A stretch of DNA of 64,000 nucleotides from the NCBI GenBank assembly GCA_028705775.1, contig JAQWCW010000006.1, forward strand, positions 1 to 64,000. Reading direction: 5' to 3'. Below are positions 1-6,733 of this stretch, in pieces (the first letter of the stretch is position 1; each line of letters opens with the position of its first letter). The position numbers were made by a program, and so were the translations under genes. The notes under the pieces are model-generated. The model made no database searches. It was given only the letters and a program-made list of their open reading frames with translations, and was not told the DNA's origin. The stretch is from Eubacteriales bacterium (lineage in GTDB: Bacteria > Bacillota > Clostridia > Christensenellales > Aristaeellaceae).

Positions 1-15
1 TGTTATGCTGTTCAT

Positions 16-96
16 GAAGGATGAGGCTCCTTTCGGCTTTTGTTGTCTGCAACTCAACTATAACCGATTTCGCCTCGTCCTTCATTCTTTTTTTTT
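16..96 (+). terminator. Large terminator-like hairpin with T-run
   Basis: A 12-bp stem pairs positions 16-27 (GAAGGATGAGGC) with 72-83 (GCCTCGTCCTTC), with one G-U pair, and is followed by a long T-run at about 88-96. The 44-nt loop can fold further. It most likely ends a transcript entering from left of the window. The large loop also allows an attenuator or the end of a small RNA. Confidence 0.6.
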
Positions 97-118
97 CATT
101 TGTCCAAGATGTATTGTA

Positions 119-184
119 GCGCTACACGGGCGACGGAAATGTCACTTTGCCGCGCTTGCGCGCTACACGCAAATATGGTATCAT
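119..184 (+). promoter_or_regulatory. Sigma-A type promoter with repeated operator-like motif
   Basis: The -35 TTGCGC (156-161), a 17-nt spacer and an extended -10 TGgTATCAT (hexamer 179-184) precede the RsbW-like/sigma gene pair. The 10-mer GCGCTACACG occurs at 119-128 and again at 160-169, inside the promoter spacer. The first copy is part of the palindrome TGTAGCGCTACA (115-126). This suggests a binding site for a repressor or autoregulator, but that is inference. Confidence 0.55.
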
Positions 185-222
185 ACTCTGTCGTACACTA
201 TGTTGATTTGGGAGAGCATGAT

Positions 223-600
223 ATGGAAGTATTGTCGCTAAAGGTTTCGGCTCAGCGAGAATGGGCAGTAGTGCCCCGCGTCGCGCTAAGAGCCGCGGGA
301 GCCGTGGTAGGGCTTACGGCGGAGGCGCTTGAGGAGCTTTGCATGGCTTGCGACGAGGCGGGAGAAACGCTCCGCAGCCAGCCGTTTTGCGCAAGCGCCC
401 TATGCGTCAAGCTGCTGCGCGAGGGCAGCGAGCTTGTGCTTTCCCTTTCCGCAGAATTCTCGGAAGGCAAGCAGGATTTCAGCGCTCCCGACGAGGATAT
501 GGTTGAAGCCGTGCTTCTGACCTGCATGGCGTCGGTCGCGCTTTCAAAAGAAAAGGGACTGATAACCGGCATACATATGACGACGCCGGTGATTCCGTAA
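223..600 (+). CDS. Degenerate RsbW/SpoIIAB-like anti-sigma protein
   Basis: This 125-residue protein sits directly before a SigB/F/G-family sigma gene, the place normally held by the anti-sigma kinase RsbW or SpoIIAB. The segment LEELCMACDEAGETL matches the helix that carries the N-box of these GHKL kinases (SEAxTN in the family). Here the metal-binding Asn is not visible, and no glycine-rich ATP-lid motif (DxGxG) follows, so ATP binding looks lost. The ATG at 223 is chosen because GGAGAG (211-216) lies 6 nt upstream; an upstream in-frame ATG at 100 has no RBS and would precede the promoter. Twelve bases separate it from the sigma gene. It could act as a kinase-dead anti-sigma or co-regulator. 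The homology is remote, so the family call is moderate. Confidence 0.55.
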   Translation: MEVLSLKVSAQREWAVVPRVALRAAGAVVGLTAEALEELCMACDEAGETLRSQPFCASALCVKLLREGSELVLSLSAEFSEGKQDFSAPDEDMVEAVLLTCMASVALSKEKGLITGIHMTTPVIP

Positions 601-612
601 GGGGTCACTGAT

Positions 613-1356
613 ATGGATATGAGCGCTTTGCAGGCGGCGGCTGCCGAATACAGCAGGGAGCCTGACAAACAGAAGCTTGACGGGCTTGTCGAAATGGCTC
701 TGCCGCTTGCCGAGAGAGTCGCGCGGCAGTTTTCGGGGCGCGGAATCGAAACGGAAGACCTTTTCCAGATTGCGTCCATAGCCCTTATGCAGGCAGCCAA
801 GCGGTACAAGGCGGAAACGGGGCTTAAATTCATCACCTACGCAATGCCGACAATGGCAGGCAGCGTAAGAAATTACCTGCGCGACAAGGGGCAGCTGATT
901 CGCGCGCCCCGCGCAGGAAGGCAGCTTTTGGGCAGGATAGCGGCGCATTCCGAAAGATTCCTTCTCGAAAACGGACGCGAGCCGTCGGTAATGGAAATCT
1001 CCGAAGCTTTGGGCGTTCCCCTCGAGGATATTCTGGACGCGTTTGAGCTTAGGAAAGCCTCCGGAATAGCGTCGCTCGACGCGCCTGTCGGCGAGGACGA
1101 GGGCGCGAGCTTTATGGATTTGATGCCGGAAAGCGAAAGCGGCTATGACAGAGTAGAGCGCGAGGATTTCCTGAATTCCCTGAAAAAGCTTATGGATGAA
1201 AGAGACAGGGAGCTGTTCGAGGCGCGATTCGCAAAAGGGCTTGGGCAAAGGGAAACGGCAAAGCACCTCGGCGTGAGCCAGATGCAGGTAAGTCGCCTTG
1301 AAAGAAGGCTGCTCGAAAAGCTGAGAGCCTACCTGAAAAGCACCCAGCAGATATAA
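613..1356 (+). CDS. RNA polymerase sigma factor, SigB/SigF/SigG family
   Basis: A 247-residue sigma-70 family protein that directs core RNA polymerase to a specific promoter set. Region 2 is clear (DLFQIASIALMQAAKRY, then KFITYAMPTMAGSVRNYLRD), region 3 follows (EPSVMEISEALGV), and region 4 ends in a helix-turn-helix (GQRETAKHLGVSQMQVSRLE). Length and arrangement fit the SigB/SigF/SigG group rather than housekeeping SigA. AAGGGG lies a few bases before the ATG at 613. A degenerate RsbW-like gene precedes it, as in sigB and spoIIA operons, while the downstream yggS-sepF-yggT-divIVA block is what follows sigE-sigG in Bacillus. Sequence reading alone does not decide between a stress SigB and a sporulation SigF/SigG. 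Confidence 0.85.
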   Translation: MDMSALQAAAAEYSREPDKQKLDGLVEMALPLAERVARQFSGRGIETEDLFQIASIALMQAAKRYKAETGLKFITYAMPTMAGSVRNYLRDKGQLIRAPRAGRQLLGRIAAHSERFLLENGREPSVMEISEALGVPLEDILDAFELRKASGIASLDAPVGEDEGASFMDLMPESESGYDRVEREDFLNSLKKLMDERDRELFEARFAKGLGQRETAKHLGVSQMQVSRLERRLLEKLRAYLKSTQQI

Positions 1357-1368
1357 CGGAAGGGAGCG

Positions 1369-2574
1369 GTGAAAAAGTTGACGACGAAAACCAGACCTCA
1401 CAGATATATCGGCAGCTTCCTGTTCGCCCTTGTTATGCTCGGGGCTGCCGTTTGGTATATTGTAAGCGCTTTGGGAATCGGTCAGGCAAAATACACGACC
1501 GTGCAGCGCGGGCTTATCGGAATCCAGTATTCCGGCGACGCGCTCATAGTAAGAAATGAAACAATTTACGACGAGGACGGAGTTTCGGACGTAGAATACA
1601 CAGCCGATGAAGGCTCGATGGTTTACCGCGGAACGACCATCTGCAACGTGTTCACATCCGGTTACAGCGCAAACGAAACGACAAGGCTGCGCAACTATCG
1701 CCAGCAGATTAAGGAATATCAGCAGGAGCTTGTGGCAAGCGAATCGGGCAACGATTTGAAGCTTGCGCGCTACGCCTCGGACGTTCAGGACAGGGCGCTT
1801 GAGCTGAGGCAGATGATATGGCAGTCAGCCGGAAATATGTCGTATCAGGAGCGCCTGCTTTCCACCGCAATCGATTTGAAGCAGACGTATATCCGCCAGA
1901 AATACCCTGACGACAAGCGCCTCAGCCGCCTTTACGACGATGAAAACACGCAGGTGCAGCGCATTGAGAGCTGGATAAAGCCTTATTCCGCCTCCGAAAA
2001 CTGCATAATCAGCTTTTACACGGATAATTTTGAGTACATACTTACAACCGCTAACTACATGGAGCTTTCGCCGCAGCAGGTTCGCTCGTATATAGGCGGA
2101 GCGCTGCCCGAAATATCCTCAGTTCAGAGGGGCAGAACCGCAATCTTCCGCACTGTAAGGCAGGGCAGCTACGCCGTGCTTATGCTTGCGGACGACAGAG
2201 ACTGGAACCCGACCGTCGGCAACGCGTATCAGCTGGTGCTTTCCGACCTTGACTCAAGCGTTGTTTCCGCTACGGTAACGGGCGTTACCCGCTCCGGCCG
2301 TGAGCTGCTGGTTCGCCTCGAGGTCAAGGCGGACGTTGATTCCCTTCTCTACCTCCGCTCATGCAGAGTCGGCGTAGGCGAATATCAGGAGGGGCTTATC
2401 GTTCCGGACGGCTCTGTTACGGAGCAGGACGGGGTTACGGGCGTAGTCGCGGTAGAGGGCGGCGCGAGCAGCTTTGTGCAGGTCAATGTAATACTCAGGC
2501 GCGACGGCTACTCGATGGTAAGACCTGTTGCAAACGGCTCTCTTTACGAGGGTCAGGCAATCAGGGTATTCTGA
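1369..2574 (+). CDS. HlyD-like membrane-anchored protein of the ylm/division cluster
   Basis: This 401-residue protein has one N-terminal membrane segment (about residues 14-36) after a basic stretch, then a large extracytoplasmic part. That part holds barrel-sandwich-like beta segments (GLIGIQYSGDALIVRNETIYD), a central coiled-coil-prone region (RLRNYRQQIKEYQQELVAS) and a C-terminal beta domain, the layout of HlyD/membrane-fusion adaptors. No ABC or MFS partner is nearby, so a dedicated exporter role is not supported by context. It starts with GTG at 1369 behind AGGGAG, 12 bases after the sigma gene, and is followed by yggS. Placement with sigma and division genes suggests an envelope or spore-related job; this is inference. 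Confidence 0.6.
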   Translation: MKKLTTKTRPHRYIGSFLFALVMLGAAVWYIVSALGIGQAKYTTVQRGLIGIQYSGDALIVRNETIYDEDGVSDVEYTADEGSMVYRGTTICNVFTSGYSANETTRLRNYRQQIKEYQQELVASESGNDLKLARYASDVQDRALELRQMIWQSAGNMSYQERLLSTAIDLKQTYIRQKYPDDKRLSRLYDDENTQVQRIESWIKPYSASENCIISFYTDNFEYILTTANYMELSPQQVRSYIGGALPEISSVQRGRTAIFRTVRQGSYAVLMLADDRDWNPTVGNAYQLVLSDLDSSVVSATVTGVTRSGRELLVRLEVKADVDSLLYLRSCRVGVGEYQEGLIVPDGSVTEQDGVTGVVAVEGGASSFVQVNVILRRDGYSMVRPVANGSLYEGQAIRVF

Positions 2575-2597
2575 CAGGCGGTAACGGAGGCATAGCG

Positions 2598-3278
2598 ATG
2601 TCACTTTCTGAAAACGCTCTGGCGCTCAGGCGCGAGGTTGACGGGGCTTTGAAGGGCAGGCAGGAGAAATGCGAGATTCTTGCCGTAACAAAAACCCACT
2701 CTGCCGATGAAATCAATCCGCTTTTCGACATGGGATTTACCAAGATTGGCGAAAACAGGGTGCAAGAGCTGCTCGGAAAGCTTCCTGAACTTGATTCCCG
2801 CTTTGAAATACATTTAATTGGGCAGTTGCAAACCAACAAGGTAAAATATATAATGGATTGCGTGAGCATGATTCATTCCGTGGACAGACCGGAGCTGCTC
2901 AAGGAAATCGACAGGCGGGCAAGAGAGCATTCCAAGGTTATGGACATTCTCATCGAGGTTTCGATTGCGGGCGAGGAGCAAAAGGGCGGATGCCCGATTG
3001 ACGAGCTGCCCGAGCTTGCAGCGGCGGCGCAGGAAATGTCGGGCGTGCGGCTGCGGGGACTGATGACAATGATGCCGCTTGCCGACGACCCCGAAACGCT
3101 GAGACCGTATTTCAAAAAAATGCGCTCTCTCTTTGACGGGATGAAGGCAAGCATCAATAGTGAGTTTTTTGACACGCTCTCCATGGGCATGAGCCGCGAC
3201 TGCATAGTTGCAGCCGAGGAGGGCGCAACGCTTCTCCGCGTCGGCACAAGGCTTTTCGGCGCGCGCAAAGCGGTTTGA
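2598..3278 (+). CDS. yggS: YggS/YlmE-family PLP homeostasis protein
   Basis: A 226-residue alanine-racemase-fold protein that binds pyridoxal phosphate and helps keep cellular PLP and amino-acid pools balanced; the family has no firmly known catalytic reaction. The PLP lysine lies in ILAVTKTH and is followed by the typical GENRVQELLGK. The glycine-rich end (SMGMSRDCIVAAEEGATLLRVGTRLFG) matches the phosphate-binding signature. The ATG at 2598 has GGAGG 7 nt upstream; longer in-frame readings overlap the previous gene and lack an RBS. It is ylmE in the Bacillus ylm order, directly upstream of sepF here as well. Confidence 0.93.
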   Translation: MSLSENALALRREVDGALKGRQEKCEILAVTKTHSADEINPLFDMGFTKIGENRVQELLGKLPELDSRFEIHLIGQLQTNKVKYIMDCVSMIHSVDRPELLKEIDRRAREHSKVMDILIEVSIAGEEQKGGCPIDELPELAAAAQEMSGVRLRGLMTMMPLADDPETLRPYFKKMRSLFDGMKASINSEFFDTLSMGMSRDCIVAAEEGATLLRVGTRLFGARKAV

Positions 3279-3291
3279 AAGGGGTTATTCA

Positions 3292-4215
3292 ATGAAAACC
3301 AACGGGCAGGGCGAAAGCATCGTCGGGCGCTTTCAATCTTGGATGAACGGTTTTTTTGGCGGCATGAGCGCGTATAATGAAAAGGAAGAAGCAAACAACC
3401 GCAATCGCTGGATGTCTGATGACGATGGCGCAGACGGCTGGAACAGCGGAGCTGCCGACCCCAACCTCGGCGCATTTGCGCAAAACGCTCCCCAGCAACC
3501 CGACGCAAGCCGCCAGTACGCTCAGCCGCAGTATAATCAGGATTTTGCCCAGCAGCAGTACGGGCAGTATACCCGCCCGTATCAGCCTGTTCCCGACGCG
3601 CCCGCGGCGCAGAACGCGCAGTATGCTCCGTATGCCCCGCCGCAAAAGCAGCCGCAGGCTGCCGACTACCGCCAGCAGTATCAGCCAATGCAGCAAGCCC
3701 CCGTGCAGACGGAGGATAATTCAGTAAACTTCCCAATTCAGCCCGAGGTTCAGACGCCGACAATCAGCATTGCGATGGTTCAGCGCATAGACGAGGTTCA
3801 CACAATCATCGAGCATATGCGCGACGAGAGGTGCGTTTTCCTCAACATGGAGCCAATCGCAACCAATCCCGCCGAAATGCAGCGCTGCATTGACGTGCTG
3901 CGCGGCGCAATCTACGCCCTCCAGTGCGGAATGCAGAAAATAAGCCAGCACGGCTACATCGTATGGCCCTCCAGCATGAAGGTAATGCTTGACGAAAGAA
4001 TCAAGAGCGCGTACCGCGTCAATGCGGAGGCGCAAAGCCCTCTTACCGGATATGAAACCGTGAGGGACACCCGCCAAAGCGCGCCGAGAGTTCCGAGGGC
4101 GGCCTATCAGGCGGCAAAGTATGACGACAGACCTCAAAATCCGTTTGCGGGAACGGAGCAGCCTGTGCAACGCTCCGCATTCGGCGCTGCGCGCCCCAAT
4201 CCGTATCATCAGTAA
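3292..4215 (+). CDS. sepF: SepF cell division protein with long disordered linker
   Basis: SepF binds the membrane through an N-terminal helix and assembles on FtsZ during septum formation. The first 20 or so residues (SIVGRFQSWMNGFFGG) form an amphipathic helix. The conserved SepF core lies around residues 153-230 (VFLNMEPIATNPAEMQRCID; GYIVWPSS). Between them is a roughly 95-residue Q/Y/P/A-rich low-complexity region, and a further 75-residue tail follows the core. The protein is 307 residues, about twice the usual ~150. AAGGGG precedes the ATG at 3292, 13 nt after yggS. The next gene is yggT, the usual order. The unusual linker is discussed as a finding. Confidence 0.92.
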   Translation: MKTNGQGESIVGRFQSWMNGFFGGMSAYNEKEEANNRNRWMSDDDGADGWNSGAADPNLGAFAQNAPQQPDASRQYAQPQYNQDFAQQQYGQYTRPYQPVPDAPAAQNAQYAPYAPPQKQPQAADYRQQYQPMQQAPVQTEDNSVNFPIQPEVQTPTISIAMVQRIDEVHTIIEHMRDERCVFLNMEPIATNPAEMQRCIDVLRGAIYALQCGMQKISQHGYIVWPSSMKVMLDERIKSAYRVNAEAQSPLTGYETVRDTRQSAPRVPRAAYQAAKYDDRPQNPFAGTEQPVQRSAFGAARPNPYHQ

Positions 4216-4225
4216 GGAGCAAGCA

Positions 4226-4504
4226 ATGGTTATTTACACGATTTATTCATGGGTTTACAGAATAGTGAGCCTAATCAGCTTCATTCTGTTCGCCTACTGC
4301 ATTCTCAGTTGGTTCCTGCCGCCGCAGAATAAGCTTATGCAGTTTCTGGCAAGAATAATTGAGCCAATCCTTGAGCCGTTCAGGCGTTTGCTTCGCAAGC
4401 GCTTCGGCTGGAATATGCCGATAGATTTTTCGCCAATCCTGCTTGGCTTCGCGCTTCAGCTGATAATGTACCTGCTTCAGCTGCTTGTTCGCGCCATAGC
4501 TTGA
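4226..4504 (+). CDS. yggT: YggT/YlmG family membrane protein
   Basis: A 92-residue protein with two hydrophobic segments (about residues 5-28 and 68-90) joined by the family's conserved short loop with proline and arginine (EPILEPFRRLLRK, then a DFSP motif). YggT/YlmG proteins are linked to cell division and membrane organisation, with no known enzymatic activity. AAGGAG is placed correctly before the ATG at 4226, 10 nt after sepF. The position between sepF and divIVA matches the Bacillus ylmF-ylmG-ylmH-divIVA order, but ylmH is missing here. Confidence 0.9.
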   Translation: MVIYTIYSWVYRIVSLISFILFAYCILSWFLPPQNKLMQFLARIIEPILEPFRRLLRKRFGWNMPIDFSPILLGFALQLIMYLLQLLVRAIA

Positions 4505-4529
4505 TTTTTTAAGCCTAACCTGTTAAACT
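4501..4529 (+). promoter_or_regulatory. Candidate sigma-A promoter for divIVA
   Basis: TTGATT (4501-4506), a 17-nt spacer and TAAACT (4524-4529) lie at the very end of yggT, about 40 bases before divIVA. Each box matches the consensus at four of six positions, so the call is tentative. Confidence 0.35.
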
Positions 4530-4567
4530 ATGCACATTGGATGCCGTAAGAAGAAAGGGGTAGCTTT

Positions 4568-5170
4568 ATGGCTTTGACTATTGAAAAACTCGTTGAAATG
4601 ATTGCTAATAAAGAATTTGGCAAAAAGAAGCTCGGATACGATTCGGACGAGGTGGATTCCTTCCTTGACTCCATCTGCGATGAGCTTGACGCCATGAATG
4701 CCGAGCTGGGCAGTATGCGCGCAGCTCCCGCTCCCGCCGCAGGCAGCCAGAATACTGCCGCGCTGCAGCAGCTTCAGCAGGAGCTGGTCAATATGCGCGA
4801 GCGCGCTGAGAGAGCCGAAAACGCCCTTCGCCGCGAGCAGCAGAAGCCCGCGCCCATCGCTCAGGCGCAGCCGCAGGCAATCGCCAAACAGTCCTATGAC
4901 GAGGGCGATTACGGCGAAACAATCAAGGAAATGCTCAAGAACACCCAACGCGTATGCGATGAAACCGTTGCGCAGGCTCATGTTCGCGCCGACGCGATTC
5001 TTGCCGAGGCTCAGGCTAAGGCAGACGAGCAGGTTGCCGGTCTCAAGGATGAAAAAGTGCAGCTTGAAACCAACATCGCCTCGCTCAAGGACGGCGTAAG
5101 GGAGTTCCGCGACAAGGTTAAGTCCATGCTCGAGGAGCAGCAGGCGGCGCTCGACCTTATCAGCGACTGA
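4568..5170 (+). CDS. divIVA: DivIVA domain cell-pole/septum protein
   Basis: A 200-residue DivIVA-family protein that recognises curved membrane at septa and poles and positions division and, in spore formers, polar septation machinery. The N-terminal domain shows the family signature (NKEFGKKKLGYDSDEVDSFLD). It is followed by a coiled coil (QQLQQELVNMRERAERAEN), a Q/P-rich break around residue 100 and a second coiled coil up to the C-terminus (ADAILAEAQAKADEQVAGLK). AAAGGGG lies before the ATG at 4568. It follows yggT and precedes spoIVB, and a terminator-like hairpin closes the gene at 5197-5248. Confidence 0.93.
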   Translation: MALTIEKLVEMIANKEFGKKKLGYDSDEVDSFLDSICDELDAMNAELGSMRAAPAPAAGSQNTAALQQLQQELVNMRERAERAENALRREQQKPAPIAQAQPQAIAKQSYDEGDYGETIKEMLKNTQRVCDETVAQAHVRADAILAEAQAKADEQVAGLKDEKVQLETNIASLKDGVREFRDKVKSMLEEQQAALDLISD

Positions 5171-5196
5171 AAAGCTTAAAAATACCATAAGATTTC

Positions 5197-5248
5197 TCGT
5201 CCCTTTCGGGAATGCTGTCTGTGTCAGCTTCTGAAAGGGGCGATTTTT
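5197..5248 (+). terminator. divIVA terminator whose 3' arm is the spoIVB ribosome-binding site
   Basis: TCGTCCCTTTC (5197-5207) pairs with GAAAGGGGCGA (5233-5243) over 11 bp with one G-U. The loop holds a small inner stem (GCTG 5214-5217 with CAGC 5225-5228), and TTTTT follows at 5244-5248. The 3' arm contains AAAGGGG, the only good ribosome-binding site for the spoIVB ATG at 5249, so the hairpin both terminates and hides the RBS. Confidence 0.7.
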
Positions 5249-6529
5249 ATGTCGTATCGTCAAAAAGGTCATTCGCGCTTGAGCCGCGCAACAGGCGTGT
5301 TTTTAGCGGCATTGCTAATTTGCGGGTACTTCTCCCCCGCCGCAGGCGCGATTCGCGCACTGCCGACGGAGCTTGAGCTTATCAAGGGTCAGAGCCAGAC
5401 AATCGCCTTCGCCCTGCCCATAACCGTGAGCGAAAAGGCGCAGACGGCGCTTATCGGGCTTGACGAAAGCGCGGGCGGGCTTTCAATAACCGCGCGGGAA
5501 ACAGGTCAGACAAATCTGGACTTGTCCCTGGTGGGCATAATCCCCATAGCGAGCGTCAAGGTGACTGCCCGCGCGGGCAAAACGCTTATTCCGGGCGGCG
5601 GCGCAATCGGAATCGCCATGAACATGAGCGGTGCGCTCGTTGTGGGCCTCAGCGACCTTTCATCCTCCGGCAAAGGTCCTGCCGGAAGCGCGGGAATCAA
5701 GGCGGGCGATTACATAGTTTCCGTTGACGGAAGCGAAATTATCAGCGCGGAGCATTTGACGCGCCTAATCCGCTCAAGCGGCGGAAGAACGCTCGATTTT
5801 GTCGTAAAGCGCTCGGGAAAGGACTTGCCAATCAAAGTGACGCCGACGCTGTCAGACGGCGAATACCGTTTGGGCGCGTGGGTGCGCGACAGCACGGCGG
5901 GAATCGGCACGCTTTCCTTCTATGACCCCGAAACGGGTATGTTCGCGGCGCTCGGTCACGCCGTAACGGACGTTGACACGGGAGAGCTGCTGTCGCTGAG
6001 AAAAGGCTCGGCGCTTCACGCGGAAATAACGGGAGTCAAAAAGGGCGAAATCGGCACTCCGGGCGAGCTGCGCGGCTCCTTTCTGCGCGAAATGCGCGTT
6101 TTCGGGGAGATTTTGGGCAACAGCATATTCGGAATCTACGGTCAGAGCGACGAAAACATCTCCTCTCCTCTCTATCCAAACGGACTGCCCGCCGCGTTGC
6201 AGGGAGAGATAACAACCGGCAAAGCGAGCATACTCTCATGCCTTGACGGGAAGAACATAGAGGAATTTGAAATCGAAATAACCAAGCTTTACCGCCAAAG
6301 CTCGCCCAAGCAGAAAAGCATGGTTATCAAGGTAACGGACGAAAGGCTGCTAAATAAAACGGGCGGAATCGTCCAAGGTATGTCGGGAAGCCCGATTATT
6401 CAAAGCGGCAAGCTTGTGGGCGCTGTGACGCACGTTTTTGTCGGCGACCCGACTCAGGGCTACGGGCTTTACGTTGAGTGGATGCTTGACAAGGCGGATA
6501 AGGTTGACAGCGAGGCTAAGGCGGCGTAA
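5249..6529 (+). CDS. spoIVB: SpoIVB serine peptidase (S55), sporulation signalling
   Basis: SpoIVB is secreted from the forespore into the intermembrane space, where it cleaves SpoIVFA and so triggers pro-sigma-K processing. This copy has 426 residues with an N-terminal membrane anchor or signal (GVFLAALLICGYFSPAAGA), a PDZ domain around residues 120-195 (GSAGIKAGDYIVSVDGSEI) and the S55 peptidase domain. Catalytic residues are visible: His237 in AALGHAV and Ser379 in GMSGSP, against His236 and Ser378 in B. subtilis, so it should be active. It lies immediately upstream of a spo0A-type gene, the canonical Bacillota order. Its RBS is embedded in the divIVA terminator hairpin. Confidence 0.95.
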   Translation: MSYRQKGHSRLSRATGVFLAALLICGYFSPAAGAIRALPTELELIKGQSQTIAFALPITVSEKAQTALIGLDESAGGLSITARETGQTNLDLSLVGIIPIASVKVTARAGKTLIPGGGAIGIAMNMSGALVVGLSDLSSSGKGPAGSAGIKAGDYIVSVDGSEIISAEHLTRLIRSSGGRTLDFVVKRSGKDLPIKVTPTLSDGEYRLGAWVRDSTAGIGTLSFYDPETGMFAALGHAVTDVDTGELLSLRKGSALHAEITGVKKGEIGTPGELRGSFLREMRVFGEILGNSIFGIYGQSDENISSPLYPNGLPAALQGEITTGKASILSCLDGKNIEEFEIEITKLYRQSSPKQKSMVIKVTDERLLNKTGGIVQGMSGSPIIQSGKLVGAVTHVFVGDPTQGYGLYVEWMLDKADKVDSEAKAA

Positions 6530-6646
6530 AGACCGCTTGCGCACGGGGCTTGAGGCGGCTTGCCATGGAACACATCCGATTGAGCTTTAGCTAAGCAAAC
6601 CGGCAATTCACGAATATTTGGCGGCAGCGAAACACATGACGGACGC

Positions 6647-6690
6647 TTTGTCGAATTCTGCAAGAAGGATTCGACAAGCGCCTTGTCGTA
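6647..6690 (+). promoter_or_regulatory. Spo0A-box cluster upstream of the spo0A-like gene
   Basis: TTTGTCGAA at 6647-6655 is a perfect match to the published 0A-box consensus. TTCGACAAG at 6670-6678 is an inverted copy with one mismatch, and CTTGTCGTA at 6682-6690 is a weaker third copy. The first two also form a 9-bp inverted repeat. Autoregulation of the downstream gene is a reasonable inference. Confidence 0.6.
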
Positions 6691-6733
6691 TATCCGCCTT
6701 TGGGTATGTCAAGAATATGAAAAGGCGTGATTA

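Noticed and set aside
544..1401. 285-codon minus-strand frame opposite the sigma gene
   Set aside because: The plus-strand sigma factor has all its conserved regions and a good RBS; the antisense frame has no recognisable domain.
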